From JBAYIE01 sp041665785 (GTDB taxonomy: Bacteria; Bacteroidota; Bacteroidia; UKL13-3), in the NCBI GenBank assembly GCA_041665785.1, contig JBAYIE010000005.1, forward strand, positions 1 to 64,000: DNA of 64,000 nucleotides, read 5' to 3'. Position 1 is the first letter of the stretch. Every line of letters begins with the position of its first letter. A program made the translations under genes and the position numbers. The notes beneath the pieces are model-generated. The model worked only from the letters and a program-made list of their open reading frames with translations, ran no database searches and had not been told where the DNA came from. Positions 33,724 to 42,533 of the stretch are shown here, one piece after another.

Positions 33724-33731
33724 TATTTTTG
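33724..33731 (+). promoter_or_regulatory. -7 box TATTTTTG of the FecA-like receptor
   Basis: TATTTTTG exactly fits TAnnTTTG, 20 bases before the ATG at 33752. The palindrome at 33701-33713 overlaps its upstream side. Confidence 0.65.
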
Positions 33732-33751
33732 CCCTCACAAATTCATCAATT

Positions 33752-36148
33752 ATGAAACGTCTTTTATATATAATCACTGTATTTATTTCTCTGGCGCACA
33801 GCGAAGCGGCCGTAATTAAAGGGAAGCTGGTCAGCGAAACCGGCGAACAATTGGTTAACCAGCAAGTGTATTTATCGAGCGGGCAGGTGGCCTTATCCGA
33901 TGCAACCGGAATCTTTGAGTTTAGCGAGATCAACAAAGGAAATTATTCCCTGATTACCGAAATCGGCGGACAGATTGTAAATCTGAAATGGGTTGAAGTA
34001 AAAGAAAATGGAGACATTATCGATCTGGGTTCCATCATTATGGAGAAGAATCTCCAGTTGAAAGAGGTTGAAATTACCGATGCGCATATCAACCGTCAAA
34101 TAGAGCGTATGCCGGATGTGAAAGACAATATTATTTATGCGGGTAAAAAGAATGAAGTCATTCGCTTGTCGACCGGTTCTTCCAATCTGGCTCAGAACAT
34201 GTCGCGTCAGGTATTTGCCAAAGTACCCGGAGTACATGTTTGGGAAAGCGATGGCAGCGGTGTTCAGATGGGCATTGCTACCCGTGGATTAAGCCCAAAC
34301 CGTATGTGGGAATTCAATACCCGTCAGAATGGTTACGATATTGCGGCCGATCCTTACGGTTATCCTGAGTCGTATTATACTCCATCGGTAGAGTCGCTGG
34401 ATCGCATAGAAGTGATCCGCGGAGCAGCATCGTTGCAGTATGGACCGCAGTTTGGCGGTGTGGTGAATTATATCAAAAAACGTTCGATCAGCAACAAACC
34501 TTTTGGGGTTGAAATGATGCAAACCGTTGGGAATTATGGTATGTTCAGTTCGTTTAACGCCATCGGCGGAACAATCGGAAAATTCTCGTACTACTCCAAT
34601 ATCAATTACCGCCGCTCCGACGGATGGAGGGCAAACAATGCGTATACCACCTGGAACGGATATATCAATCTGGGATACCGCATCAGCAATAAAATGAATA
34701 TCAGTCTGGAGTACACGCGCATGGATCAATTGGTACAACAACCGGGCGGATTGAACGATTCGATGTTTAAAGCCGATCCGCGTCAGTCGCTGCGTGCACG
34801 CAACTGGTTCGATCTGGCCTGGAATATTCCTGCATTGAATTTCGAATACCAGATCAATAGCAACAACCGTTTAAATATTAAAGCATTTGGATTGATTGGT
34901 GACCGCAGAAGCATCGGTAATCTGGATGCCATCAACAAACCCGATACCATCAACCGGGCTACCGGCTTATACTCCAGCCGCCGTATAGATGTAGATCATT
35001 ATACCAATGCGGGTGTGGAAGTACGTCATTTGTATAAATATACCTTGTTCAGCAGAAAACATACTCTTGCCGGAGGCTTGAAATATTTTACAGGTGAAAC
35101 CACCCGATTCCGGAATACCAATGGAAACAAAGGAAGCGATTTCGACCTTTCAGTTACTTCAGAAACACGTGCCGTAGACATGGTATACAATACCAATAAC
35201 CTGGCTTTCTTTGCCGAAAACATTTTTAACATTACCCGCAAATGGAGCATCACTCCGGGGTTCCGTTATGAAATGCTGGAAAATACCGCCAACGGTAAAT
35301 ATGCATCGGCTGCAACCGCAGTTTTAAACAATGCTACCAGCGAGCGCAAGTTTGCATTGCTCGGGTTGGGATCGCAATATGCCATCAGCAGCAATACCAA
35401 TATTTACGCTAATTTCTCTCAGGCCTATCGTCCGGTATTGTTCAGCGATATTACACCGGCAGCTACTACCGACAGTATCGATATGAACCTGAAAGATGCC
35501 ACAGGATACAATATGGATTTGGGTTACCGTGGAACAGTAGGAAATTACCTGAGTTTTGATGTGAGCACGTATTATTTGAGTTACGATAACCGCATTGGTT
35601 CATACAGCCTGGGAGGCAGAAATTACAAAACCAATATTGGTGCATCGGTAAGCAAAGGTGTTGAAAGTTATATTGAATTTACACCTACCGCTTTGATGGC
35701 TCAACCCGTATTCGGACAAGTAAGTATTTTCTCATCCATTTCGATCAACGAGTCGAAATATACCGAATGGAACAATCCGGATCCAAGCAAAGATCTAACC
35801 AATAAGGTGGTAGAGAATGCACCAAAATATATACAACGGTACGGACTTACCTATGCCTGGAAAAAATTCACCACCACTTTTCAATATTCAAGCGTGAGCA
35901 AAGCATACAGCGATGCCATGAATTCGGAAAAATACGATGCCACCGGTGTGAACGGTGTGATCCCATCGTATGCAGTGGCTGATTGGTCGTTTAGCCTGAG
36001 CCTGAAATCGATGTACCGCATCAACGGTGGAGTAAACAATGTATTTGATGCCAGCTACTTTACCCGTCGTGGTGGAGGTTACCCCGGTCCGGGCTTGTTG
36101 CCTGCCGATGGACGGTTGGTTTATGTGGGTGTTGGTCTGAAGTTTTAA
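33752..36148 (+). CDS. TonB-dependent receptor, FecA-like (iron/siderophore type)
   Basis: A 798-residue outer-membrane receptor. Signal peptide (about 1-19), a CarboxypepD_reg-like domain (KGKLVSETGEQLVNQQVYLSSG ... LSDATGIFEFSEI), a plug with VFAKVPGVHVWESDGSGVQ and RIEVIRGAASLQYGPQFGGVVNYI, and a barrel ending in FDASYFTRRGGGYPGPGLLP and YVGVGLKF. The plug motif IATRGLSPNRMWEFNTRQNGY resembles FecA (ferric dicitrate) receptors. Ligand not proven, but the palindrome over the promoter fits iron control. It is transcribed alone, with a strong terminator. Confidence 0.92.
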   Translation: MKRLLYIITVFISLAHSEAAVIKGKLVSETGEQLVNQQVYLSSGQVALSDATGIFEFSEINKGNYSLITEIGGQIVNLKWVEVKENGDIIDLGSIIMEKNLQLKEVEITDAHINRQIERMPDVKDNIIYAGKKNEVIRLSTGSSNLAQNMSRQVFAKVPGVHVWESDGSGVQMGIATRGLSPNRMWEFNTRQNGYDIAADPYGYPESYYTPSVESLDRIEVIRGAASLQYGPQFGGVVNYIKKRSISNKPFGVEMMQTVGNYGMFSSFNAIGGTIGKFSYYSNINYRRSDGWRANNAYTTWNGYINLGYRISNKMNISLEYTRMDQLVQQPGGLNDSMFKADPRQSLRARNWFDLAWNIPALNFEYQINSNNRLNIKAFGLIGDRRSIGNLDAINKPDTINRATGLYSSRRIDVDHYTNAGVEVRHLYKYTLFSRKHTLAGGLKYFTGETTRFRNTNGNKGSDFDLSVTSETRAVDMVYNTNNLAFFAENIFNITRKWSITPGFRYEMLENTANGKYASAATAVLNNATSERKFALLGLGSQYAISSNTNIYANFSQAYRPVLFSDITPAATTDSIDMNLKDATGYNMDLGYRGTVGNYLSFDVSTYYLSYDNRIGSYSLGGRNYKTNIGASVSKGVESYIEFTPTALMAQPVFGQVSIFSSISINESKYTEWNNPDPSKDLTNKVVENAPKYIQRYGLTYAWKKFTTTFQYSSVSKAYSDAMNSEKYDATGVNGVIPSYAVADWSFSLSLKSMYRINGGVNNVFDASYFTRRGGGYPGPGLLPADGRLVYVGVGLKF

Positions 36149-36180
36149 GCAAGCAGTAGTAAAGAATATTTTAAAGAGAA

Positions 36181-36219
36181 ACAGAAAGTGAAGGAGTAAC
36201 ACACTCTTTCACTTTCTGT
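36181..36219. terminator. Long inverted repeat, terminator after the receptor gene
   Basis: The 17-base arm at 36181-36197 (ACAGAAAGTGAAGGAGT) pairs with 36203-36219 (ACTCTTTCACTTTCTGT), 16 of 17 positions matching, with a 5-base loop AACAC. The plus-strand downstream side is T/C-rich (TTCTCTTTCTTT). It is placed between the convergent receptor and TPMT-like genes and may serve both. Confidence 0.8.
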
Positions 36220-36290
36220 TTCTCTTTCTTTATTTAATGCAGTGCATAGCGGTTGAAAAGCTCACGGACTGAAAGTCCGCGAGAGCGGTT

Positions 36291-36887
36291 TTAACGTTTA
36301 ACCGCCTCAAAAAACAATTCCCTTCCCGCTCTTGGGGGGATAGAATCAGGGGTTGGATCTATTGTTAATGTAAATAATGATTCAAACAACTCGCGGTATT
36401 CTGCTTCGCTACCTCCGAATGGAGGGCCCTCTTCCGTTAAAGGGAAATTGAAAAGAAGTCCGGCCAATTTACCACCGGGTTTGAGAAGGTCGTGCATCTT
36501 ACGTGCGTATGCCTGACGTAATTTTGGATCCAAGGCACAGAAAAATGTTTGTTCGATTATGAGGTCGTATTGCGCTTCGTGATCAAAAAAATCAGCACCA
36601 ATCACCTGCAAGGAATTATTGGAAATGGCTGCTGCATATTTTTCGCGAATATGTTGCACTGCTGTTGGGGCAATATCGATCAGTGTGATGTGGGTAAACC
36701 CCGATTCGAGCAAGGACTGTGCTTCGTATGCATTTCCGCAACCGGGAATTAAAATGCGGGATTGCTTATCGGCAATAGTATTGAAATAATTTACCAGTGC
36801 AGGTGTCGGATAGCCAATGTCCCAGCCGATTTGTTGGGTACGGTATCGATCTTCCCAGAAGTCGCGGTTGAGGTTGAGATTGTCCAT
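36291..36887 (-). CDS. TPMT-family class I SAM-dependent methyltransferase
   Basis: A 198-residue enzyme of the thiopurine S-methyltransferase (TPMT) family. N terminus DFWEDRYRTQQIGWDIGYPTPALVNYF; SAM-binding motif ILIPGCGNAYEAQSLLESGF; second motif VTLIDIAPTAV-like with Asp, then QYDLIIEQTFFCALDP. Bacterial TPMT homologues methylate chalcogenides (tellurite, selenite) or thiols, but the substrate is not defined here. It diverges from the aldolase gene, sharing a 59-base intergenic space. Confidence 0.88.
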   Translation of the reverse strand: MDNLNLNRDFWEDRYRTQQIGWDIGYPTPALVNYFNTIADKQSRILIPGCGNAYEAQSLLESGFTHITLIDIAPTAVQHIREKYAAAISNNSLQVIGADFFDHEAQYDLIIEQTFFCALDPKLRQAYARKMHDLLKPGGKLAGLLFNFPLTEEGPPFGGSEAEYRELFESLFTLTIDPTPDSIPPRAGRELFFEAVKR

Positions 36888-36908
36888 GTCAAAAAGTTTA
36901 TTAATCGG

Positions 36909-36916
36909 TAAATTTG
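36909..36916 (+). promoter_or_regulatory. -7 box TAAATTTG of the aldolase gene
   Basis: TAAATTTG fits TAnnTTTG exactly, 30 bases before the ATG at 36947, in the intergenic space shared with the divergent TPMT-like gene. A weaker TAATCTTG at 36920-36927 is an alternative. Confidence 0.55.
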
Positions 36917-36946
36917 CATTAATCTTGCACGCATAAATACTACAAA

Positions 36947-37603
36947 ATGAAATTTTTTATCGATACAGCCAATCTTTCTCAGATTAAAGAAGCAAACGAC
37001 CTCGGAATCCTGGATGGGGTTACCACCAATCCGTCGCTGATGGCCAAAGAAGGCATCAAAGGCGTGGATGCTATTATGAAACACTATGTCGATATCTGTC
37101 AGATAGTGGATGGAGATGTGAGTGCCGAAGTAATTTCCACCGATTTTGACGGGATCATTCGTGAAGGAGAAAATCTGGCATCGCTGCACGAAAATATTGT
37201 GGTGAAAGTTCCCATGATCAAGGACGGGGTGAAAGCCATCAAGTATTTTACCTCCAAAGGAATCCGTACCAATTGTACTTTAATCTTTAGTCCGGGACAG
37301 GCCATTCTGGCTGCCAAGGCGGGTGCAACTTATATCTCTCCCTTCGTGGGCCGTTTAGACGATATCAGTTACGATGGTATGGAGCTGATTGCTCAGATCA
37401 GTCAGATCTATGGCATGCAGGGATATCAATCGCAAATTCTGGCTGCATCTATCCGCAACCCGATGCATATTATCAAAGCCGCTCAACTGGGGGCACATGT
37501 AATCACCAGTCCGCTCGATTCTATTCTGGCTTTGTTAAAACATCCACTGACCGATATCGGTTTGGAGAAATTTCTGGCCGATCATAAGAAAGCGAACGGG
37601 TAA
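36947..37603 (+). CDS. fsa: Fructose-6-phosphate aldolase / transaldolase-like (TalC/Fsa family)
   Basis: A 218-residue class I Schiff-base aldolase. MKFFIDTANLSQIKEANDLGILDGVTTNPSLMAKEG is the family N terminus; VVKVPMIKDGVKAIK contains the Schiff-base lysine; TNCTLIFSPGQAILAAKAGATYISPFVGRLDD is the signature toward the C terminus. The length (about 215-220) is that of the short Fsa/TalC group; whether the activity is transaldolase or fructose-6-phosphate aldolase cannot be told from sequence alone. It acts in the non-oxidative pentose phosphate branch or a related route. Confidence 0.93.
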   Translation: MKFFIDTANLSQIKEANDLGILDGVTTNPSLMAKEGIKGVDAIMKHYVDICQIVDGDVSAEVISTDFDGIIREGENLASLHENIVVKVPMIKDGVKAIKYFTSKGIRTNCTLIFSPGQAILAAKAGATYISPFVGRLDDISYDGMELIAQISQIYGMQGYQSQILAASIRNPMHIIKAAQLGAHVITSPLDSILALLKHPLTDIGLEKFLADHKKANG

Positions 37604-37753
37604 AATTATCCTTGCTGTTTTTTGAGATTGTTATGATAGCAGAATCAACTTATCCTTCTTCCCGGAATGGATAATAAATACAATAATTTTCAATTCAGAT
37701 TTTTTAGCTTCACTCATTTAACTGGTATAGAAAATAATGATTGAAGGATGATG

Positions 37754-37885
37754 CGCGAGGGATCGAAGTGAAAAGCCCACAGCGCAGCGAGGACTTGTAA
37801 CGTAGAGCCCGACCCATGAAGTTAAGCGTGCGAGATTCTTCCTAATTAGAAAAATATGTACCGCGCATACTTCATGGGACGCGCC
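37754..37885 (-). repeat. Dispersed structured intergenic element, copy C
   Basis: Copy C, in minus orientation, fills most of the 303-base gap before the FAD oxidoreductase gene. Outer stem GCGCG (37754-37758) pairs with CGCGC (37881-37885). On the minus strand it reads GGGCGCGTCCCATGAAGTAT, then the hairpin 1 loop and ACTTCATGGG, linker GGTCGGGCTCTACGTTACAA, then GTCCTCGCTGCGCT (shared with copy B) and TTTTCACTTCGATCCCT. The first 90 bases match copy A almost exactly. Nothing else is seen in the gap. Confidence 0.85.
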
Positions 37886-37906
37886 CAAAAAAAGAAAAAT
37901 TCTTAC

Positions 37907-39334
37907 TTATTCATTGCTTAATCCGCTGGCCGTAATGGTAGAGCGTTCCTGGTAATTGTCGTAATCGGTATTGATCTCCCACAAATTGTGATGCTTGTTG
38001 TTCACAATATTGTCGGCGGCTAAAATGCCCATCAGAATACTGTGATCCTGGTTGTTGTATTTGAATGCACCGTACCGGCCAATGATGCTCAGGTTTTCGA
38101 TGGTGTTCAGGTATTGCTCGATGGGTTTCAGAATGTCTTTGTAATTGTTGCTGTACACCGGATAGCAACGCTGAATTTTATATACATGACCGTTGGTAGC
38201 CGTGCAATTGTTGTTCAGTCCGGTTTTGTACAATTCGTCTTTGGCGAGTGCGATCAATTTTTCGTCGCTGTAGCTCCACAGTTCATCATTGTCGTAACAC
38301 CAGTATTCCAAAGCCACAATCGTAGTTTCTTTACCCTGATTGATTTCGGGAACATAATTCCGGAAATTGGAAATGCGTCCCATTTGCACATCGGCTGAAT
38401 GCACGTACAACCAGTTGTCGGGGAAAATATCTTTTCCATCCACATGTAGGTAAACCAGGATGGTATTGCGGAAGGTGAGTTTGTTGGCCAGTTCTACAAT
38501 CTGATCGGGTACGCCGGGAAGTTGTTTCACCATTACCGTAAACGGCATGGTAGAAACGATATGATCGTAGTTGATCACCTCACCATTCATCATTTCGATG
38601 CCCGTGGCTTTTTGTCCATCTTTCAAAACCCTTTTGACAGGGGTATTGCAAAGCACTTTGCCTCCATGTGCATCAATGTATTGTTGCATGCGTTCGTAGA
38701 TCATACCGGTGCCCTGGATGGGGTAGGCAAACTGATCGACGAGGGTTTTGTGTTTGGTACCACCAATGCCCAGGGCGTTTTTCATGGCTTCGCCGAGGGA
38801 GAATTTTTTGATCCGTTGTGCAGCAAAATCGGCATCGAGTTCATCGCATCTGATGCCCCAGAGTTTTTCGGTATAGGTTTTGAAAAATATTTCGTAGAGT
38901 TTTTTTCCGAAGCGGTTGGTTACCCATCCTTCGAAGGTGGCAGTTTGACGGGTGGGGAACACTTTCTCTTTGAAGTAACTCAGCACACACAGGGCCGAAG
39001 TGAAAATTCCCAATTTGCTTAAGGCGTCAAAAGCTTTTACAGGATAGTAGTAGAATTTGTTTTTATAATAAATGCGGGTGAGGCGGTCTACCATGCGGTA
39101 ATCGCGACCTGCCACTTCGAGCCACAGTTTGTTTACGCGGGTATCATCGCTAAAGAAGCGATGCGGCCCCAGATCCACCCGTTGTCCCCAGAGACTGATG
39201 GATTTAGCCAACCCGCCTACCTGAGGGGCAGCTTCGTATAAATGGACTTCAACCCCGGCTTTGGCAAGCTGATATGCGCAGGTTATTCCTGCAGGTCCTG
39301 CACCAATTACGGCTACTTTCTTTGTATTGTTCAA
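37907..39334 (-). CDS. FAD-dependent oxidoreductase (protoporphyrinogen oxidase / UDP-galactopyranose mutase-like)
   Basis: A 475-residue amine-oxidase-superfamily flavoprotein. N-terminal FAD motif VAVIGAGPAGITCAYQLAKAGVEV; EAAPQVGGLAKSISLWGQRVDLGPHRFFSD; internal EGWVTNRFGKKLYEIFFKTYTEKLWG and YPIQGTGMIYERMQQYI; and the C-terminal FAD loop GRYGAFKYNNQDHSILMGILAA. The signature HRFFSDD and the TEKLWG segment place it with the UDP-galactopyranose mutase/NAD(P)-binding protoporphyrinogen-like group that often modifies envelope sugars. Real substrate unknown. The GT39-TPR gene next door on the opposite strand suggests an envelope role. Confidence 0.85.
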   Translation of the reverse strand: MNNTKKVAVIGAGPAGITCAYQLAKAGVEVHLYEAAPQVGGLAKSISLWGQRVDLGPHRFFSDDTRVNKLWLEVAGRDYRMVDRLTRIYYKNKFYYYPVKAFDALSKLGIFTSALCVLSYFKEKVFPTRQTATFEGWVTNRFGKKLYEIFFKTYTEKLWGIRCDELDADFAAQRIKKFSLGEAMKNALGIGGTKHKTLVDQFAYPIQGTGMIYERMQQYIDAHGGKVLCNTPVKRVLKDGQKATGIEMMNGEVINYDHIVSTMPFTVMVKQLPGVPDQIVELANKLTFRNTILVYLHVDGKDIFPDNWLYVHSADVQMGRISNFRNYVPEINQGKETTIVALEYWCYDNDELWSYSDEKLIALAKDELYKTGLNNNCTATNGHVYKIQRCYPVYSNNYKDILKPIEQYLNTIENLSIIGRYGAFKYNNQDHSILMGILAADNIVNNKHHNLWEINTDYDNYQERSTITASGLSNE

Positions 39335-39348
39335 TGGTCTTAAAAGTG

Positions 39349-39356
39349 CAAGGATA
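39349..39356 (-). promoter_or_regulatory. Candidate -7 box TATCCTTG
   Basis: Minus-strand TATCCTTG, one mismatch from TAnnTTTG, 14 bases before the FAD oxidoreductase start at 39334. Confidence 0.35.
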
Positions 39357-39559
39357 CAAGAAAATCCGCACAGTTGAAAAAGGGAGTCGGATTAAGCTGT
39401 TTTTAAGTGTTAACGCATGATTTACAATCATCTGAACACCTATTGTGTGTAGAATCAGTTCCATTCAACCGGTTATATTCCACATTAGTATAAAGCCGGA
39501 TAGTACAACATGCAGGAATTTATTAGTTTCGCTATCTGAGCAACGGCTAAAGACCCTAC

Positions 39560-42475
39560 ATGAAAAAACAAAAACAGAAAGAAATTAAGGCTGAGGCGGT
39601 AAGCGGACCGGATATCGGTTTGTCGATTGTGATAGCAGGAAATCCGAGGGAAGAATGGCTTCGCGAAAAGGTATGGAAAAAGATCGGAAAATCGCGACCC
39701 GATGTATCGCTTTATCTGACCTCTCCCCTGACAGAAGAGAGCGCTGCTTACAAGGATATAGCCGATTGGGTAGCAAACGGAAGGTATTTTGCCGGAGATG
39801 CAACGGCAGTGACAAAAGCGATTGGTGAAGGCAAGCCGGGATATGTATTTCTGGTGGATGAGGAGAATGAACCGGTTTTGGGTCATGCGATATCTTTTTT
39901 TCTGTCGAATAAAAAATTATTCAAAGGGAGGGGTGTACTCAGAGGCGAATTGGATACAAAGAAGGAGAAAGTTAAAACCAACCTTTCAGATCGCGTATAC
40001 AATGGGTTGTACAATTTCGCCGGTCAGTTGCTTACACCTACGGCGCAAAAAGATTTTACTTTACACTATCTCTATTTTTCAAATGCAGTTTTTGCGGAGG
40101 TGTTTAATAATCAAACAAACACTTCAGCCTTGCTTGCGGCGCGTGCCGCATATCTCGAAAAAGCAAGCGAACTAATAGCATTAACCAGCAAGGAAGCTTC
40201 GGGTCGTAAGCGAAACTGGAAAAGCTTGTTTGCGCAAGCCATGCGAGTGCGGATCAACTGGTTTATTACAGAACCGATGCGTCAGAAGGGACAAAAATGG
40301 CCGATGGCATTTGCGTTGTTTGCCTTGTTTGCCTGTGTGAGTATGTTGGTACTGAGTCAGCAGTACGGTATGACCTGGGACGAAAAACGGCATAACGATT
40401 ACAGCAAAACATCGCTGGCATATTTTGAAACTTTTGGCGAAGACAGTACCTGTTTGAGTGAAACATTGCCGACACAGGAGTTCCGGTATTACGGGGAGCA
40501 TTTCAATGTGATTGCAGCTTTTTTATATACGCATGTATTATCGATCGGCGAATATGAAACGCGGCATTTGTTGAATGCCTTTTATGGATTTCTGGCCATG
40601 TTGTTTGCAGCTTTGCTGGCGAAAGAACTGGCCTCATGGAGAGCCGGAGTATTTGCATTTGTGGGGATCTATTTCAGTCCGGTTTTTTTCGGACACAGCA
40701 TGAATAATCCAACCGATATTCCGTTTGCAACCGGATTTGCCATTGCGTTGTATTACCTGCTTAAAATATTCAAGACCTTACCCGCACCAAAGTTTTCGCA
40801 TGTATTTATGGCTGCTGTGGGCGTGGGCATTGCAGTGGGTTCGCGTGTAGGAGGTGTATTGTTGTACGCATATGCAGCCATGTTTATGGGCATACATTTT
40901 CTGCAGCATTTCAAACAGAACGGATTCAAAGCATTTAAATCCTACCTGAAAATATTTGTGAGTTTGGTGGTGATGGGACATTTGATCAGCATTTCGTTGT
41001 GGCCATTTGGTCAGCAGGAAATTTTTACCAGCTGGTATGAAGCATTAAAGAAATCGACCGAGGGCGCATTTTTTACCTACAATCACGAATTGTTTGAAGG
41101 GGTGCGTATGTATATGGCCAAGGTGCCGTGGTACTATTTACCCAAATTTATTTTGATCAATACACCGTTGATGGTATTGGCAGGATTTGTATTGTTGTTG
41201 GTTTTACTTTTTGCTGCTAAAAAACTTTTCGGCAATGCGATGTTGGTATATTTTACCCTCTTCGCCATGCTGTTCCCTATTGTGTATGCCGAATATCAAA
41301 GCATGTATTATTATAACGGCTGGAGGCATTACCTGTTTATTTATCCGCCGATGATTGTATTGTCGGCCTGGGGATGGGAAAGTTTGATCCGGGTGATGAA
41401 CAACAAAAAACTGGCACCGGTTATTGCAGGATTATTTTTTGCGGCCACTTTACTTCCGGTTTCGTGGATGGTAAGCAATCATCCGAACGCAGCGGTTTAT
41501 TTTAACGAATTGGCAGGTGGTACCAAAGGAGCCTATGGTCAATACGAACTGGATTACTACTCCAATTCCTGTCGCCAGGCAGGAGAATGGTTAGCTACAC
41601 AGGAACCGCAAAAGAAGTTGCTGGTGGCAATCAACAATGAGCCGCAAACGGCCGCTTATTATGCACAGAAACTGAATCCGAATATGGAATTCAAATGGGT
41701 GCGTGAATATGAAGAACAACGTCCGTTCTGGGACTATGCAATTTTAACATCACGTACCTATTCGCAAATAGAATTGTTGGAAGGAGCATTTCCGCCAAAA
41801 GGTACGGTTCATGTTGTAGAAGCCGGGGGTGTACCTATTGCCGCGGTGGTGAAGCGTGAGAGCTATGCCATGCCATTGGGGTATAAAGCGCTGGATGCAA
41901 AGTTGAACGATTCGGCCATTTATTATTTTACACAAGCAACGGAATTTGATCCGAAGGATGAAGAAGCCTGGCGCATGTTGGGAGAAGCATATACCAACAA
42001 ACAGTCAAACGATTCGGCCATCATGATGTTGAATAAATCCATTGCCTTATCGCCCGAAAATTATTCAGCTTACAATCAACTGGGATTGGTGTATATGAAC
42101 AATCTCAAAGACAACGGAAAAGCAATTGAAGCATTTGAAAAATCGACGGAGATTAAATTCAATTTTGCCGAAGGCTATTATTACGCAGCATCCTGCTATA
42201 TGATGATGCGCGAATACAACAAAGCCATCACCTTATTGGAGAATGCTGTTAAGCGCGGAGGAAATGGCATACCCGAAGTATATTATAATCTCGGGGCTTG
42301 TTACCTGACATTGGGCATGAACAAGAAAGCGGAGGAGAATTTTATTTTGTGCCTGACCTTATCGCCGAATCTGGCAATGGGTTACCGTGCACTGGCTGAA
42401 GCATTCCAGAAGCAGGGCAAAATGAATGAGGCCCAGCAATGCATGCAGAAGTATAAAGAATTAGGCGGACAGTAA
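39560..42475 (+). CDS. GT39/ArnT-like glycosyltransferase with degenerate GT2-like head and TPR tail
   Basis: A 971-residue fusion. Residues 1-245 are soluble and look like a worn GT2 (DPM-synthase-like) fold: GLSIVIAGNPREEW, YVFLVDEENEPV, DFTLHYLYFSNAVFAEVF, and the C-terminal FAQAMRVRINWFIT; no DXD is evident. From about 248 a multi-spanning GT-C region begins, with the first external-loop acidic pair in MTWDEKRHNDY (about 273-274) and NPTDIPFATGFAIALYY. From about 768 to the end there are TPR repeats (AIYYFTQATEFDPKDEEAWRMLGEAY, AIEAFEKSTEIKFNFAEGYYYAASCY). It probably transfers a sugar from a lipid carrier to a protein or envelope polymer. Acceptor and direct partner are not known. Confidence 0.85.
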   Translation: MKKQKQKEIKAEAVSGPDIGLSIVIAGNPREEWLREKVWKKIGKSRPDVSLYLTSPLTEESAAYKDIADWVANGRYFAGDATAVTKAIGEGKPGYVFLVDEENEPVLGHAISFFLSNKKLFKGRGVLRGELDTKKEKVKTNLSDRVYNGLYNFAGQLLTPTAQKDFTLHYLYFSNAVFAEVFNNQTNTSALLAARAAYLEKASELIALTSKEASGRKRNWKSLFAQAMRVRINWFITEPMRQKGQKWPMAFALFALFACVSMLVLSQQYGMTWDEKRHNDYSKTSLAYFETFGEDSTCLSETLPTQEFRYYGEHFNVIAAFLYTHVLSIGEYETRHLLNAFYGFLAMLFAALLAKELASWRAGVFAFVGIYFSPVFFGHSMNNPTDIPFATGFAIALYYLLKIFKTLPAPKFSHVFMAAVGVGIAVGSRVGGVLLYAYAAMFMGIHFLQHFKQNGFKAFKSYLKIFVSLVVMGHLISISLWPFGQQEIFTSWYEALKKSTEGAFFTYNHELFEGVRMYMAKVPWYYLPKFILINTPLMVLAGFVLLLVLLFAAKKLFGNAMLVYFTLFAMLFPIVYAEYQSMYYYNGWRHYLFIYPPMIVLSAWGWESLIRVMNNKKLAPVIAGLFFAATLLPVSWMVSNHPNAAVYFNELAGGTKGAYGQYELDYYSNSCRQAGEWLATQEPQKKLLVAINNEPQTAAYYAQKLNPNMEFKWVREYEEQRPFWDYAILTSRTYSQIELLEGAFPPKGTVHVVEAGGVPIAAVVKRESYAMPLGYKALDAKLNDSAIYYFTQATEFDPKDEEAWRMLGEAYTNKQSNDSAIMMLNKSIALSPENYSAYNQLGLVYMNNLKDNGKAIEAFEKSTEIKFNFAEGYYYAASCYMMMREYNKAITLLENAVKRGGNGIPEVYYNLGACYLTLGMNKKAEENFILCLTLSPNLAMGYRALAEAFQKQGKMNEAQQCMQKYKELGGQ

Positions 42476-42533
42476 GCACCATTGTCAACCCAATTGATCT
42501 ACCCTGGATGAGAGCCGGGCCTCAATCGGAAAA

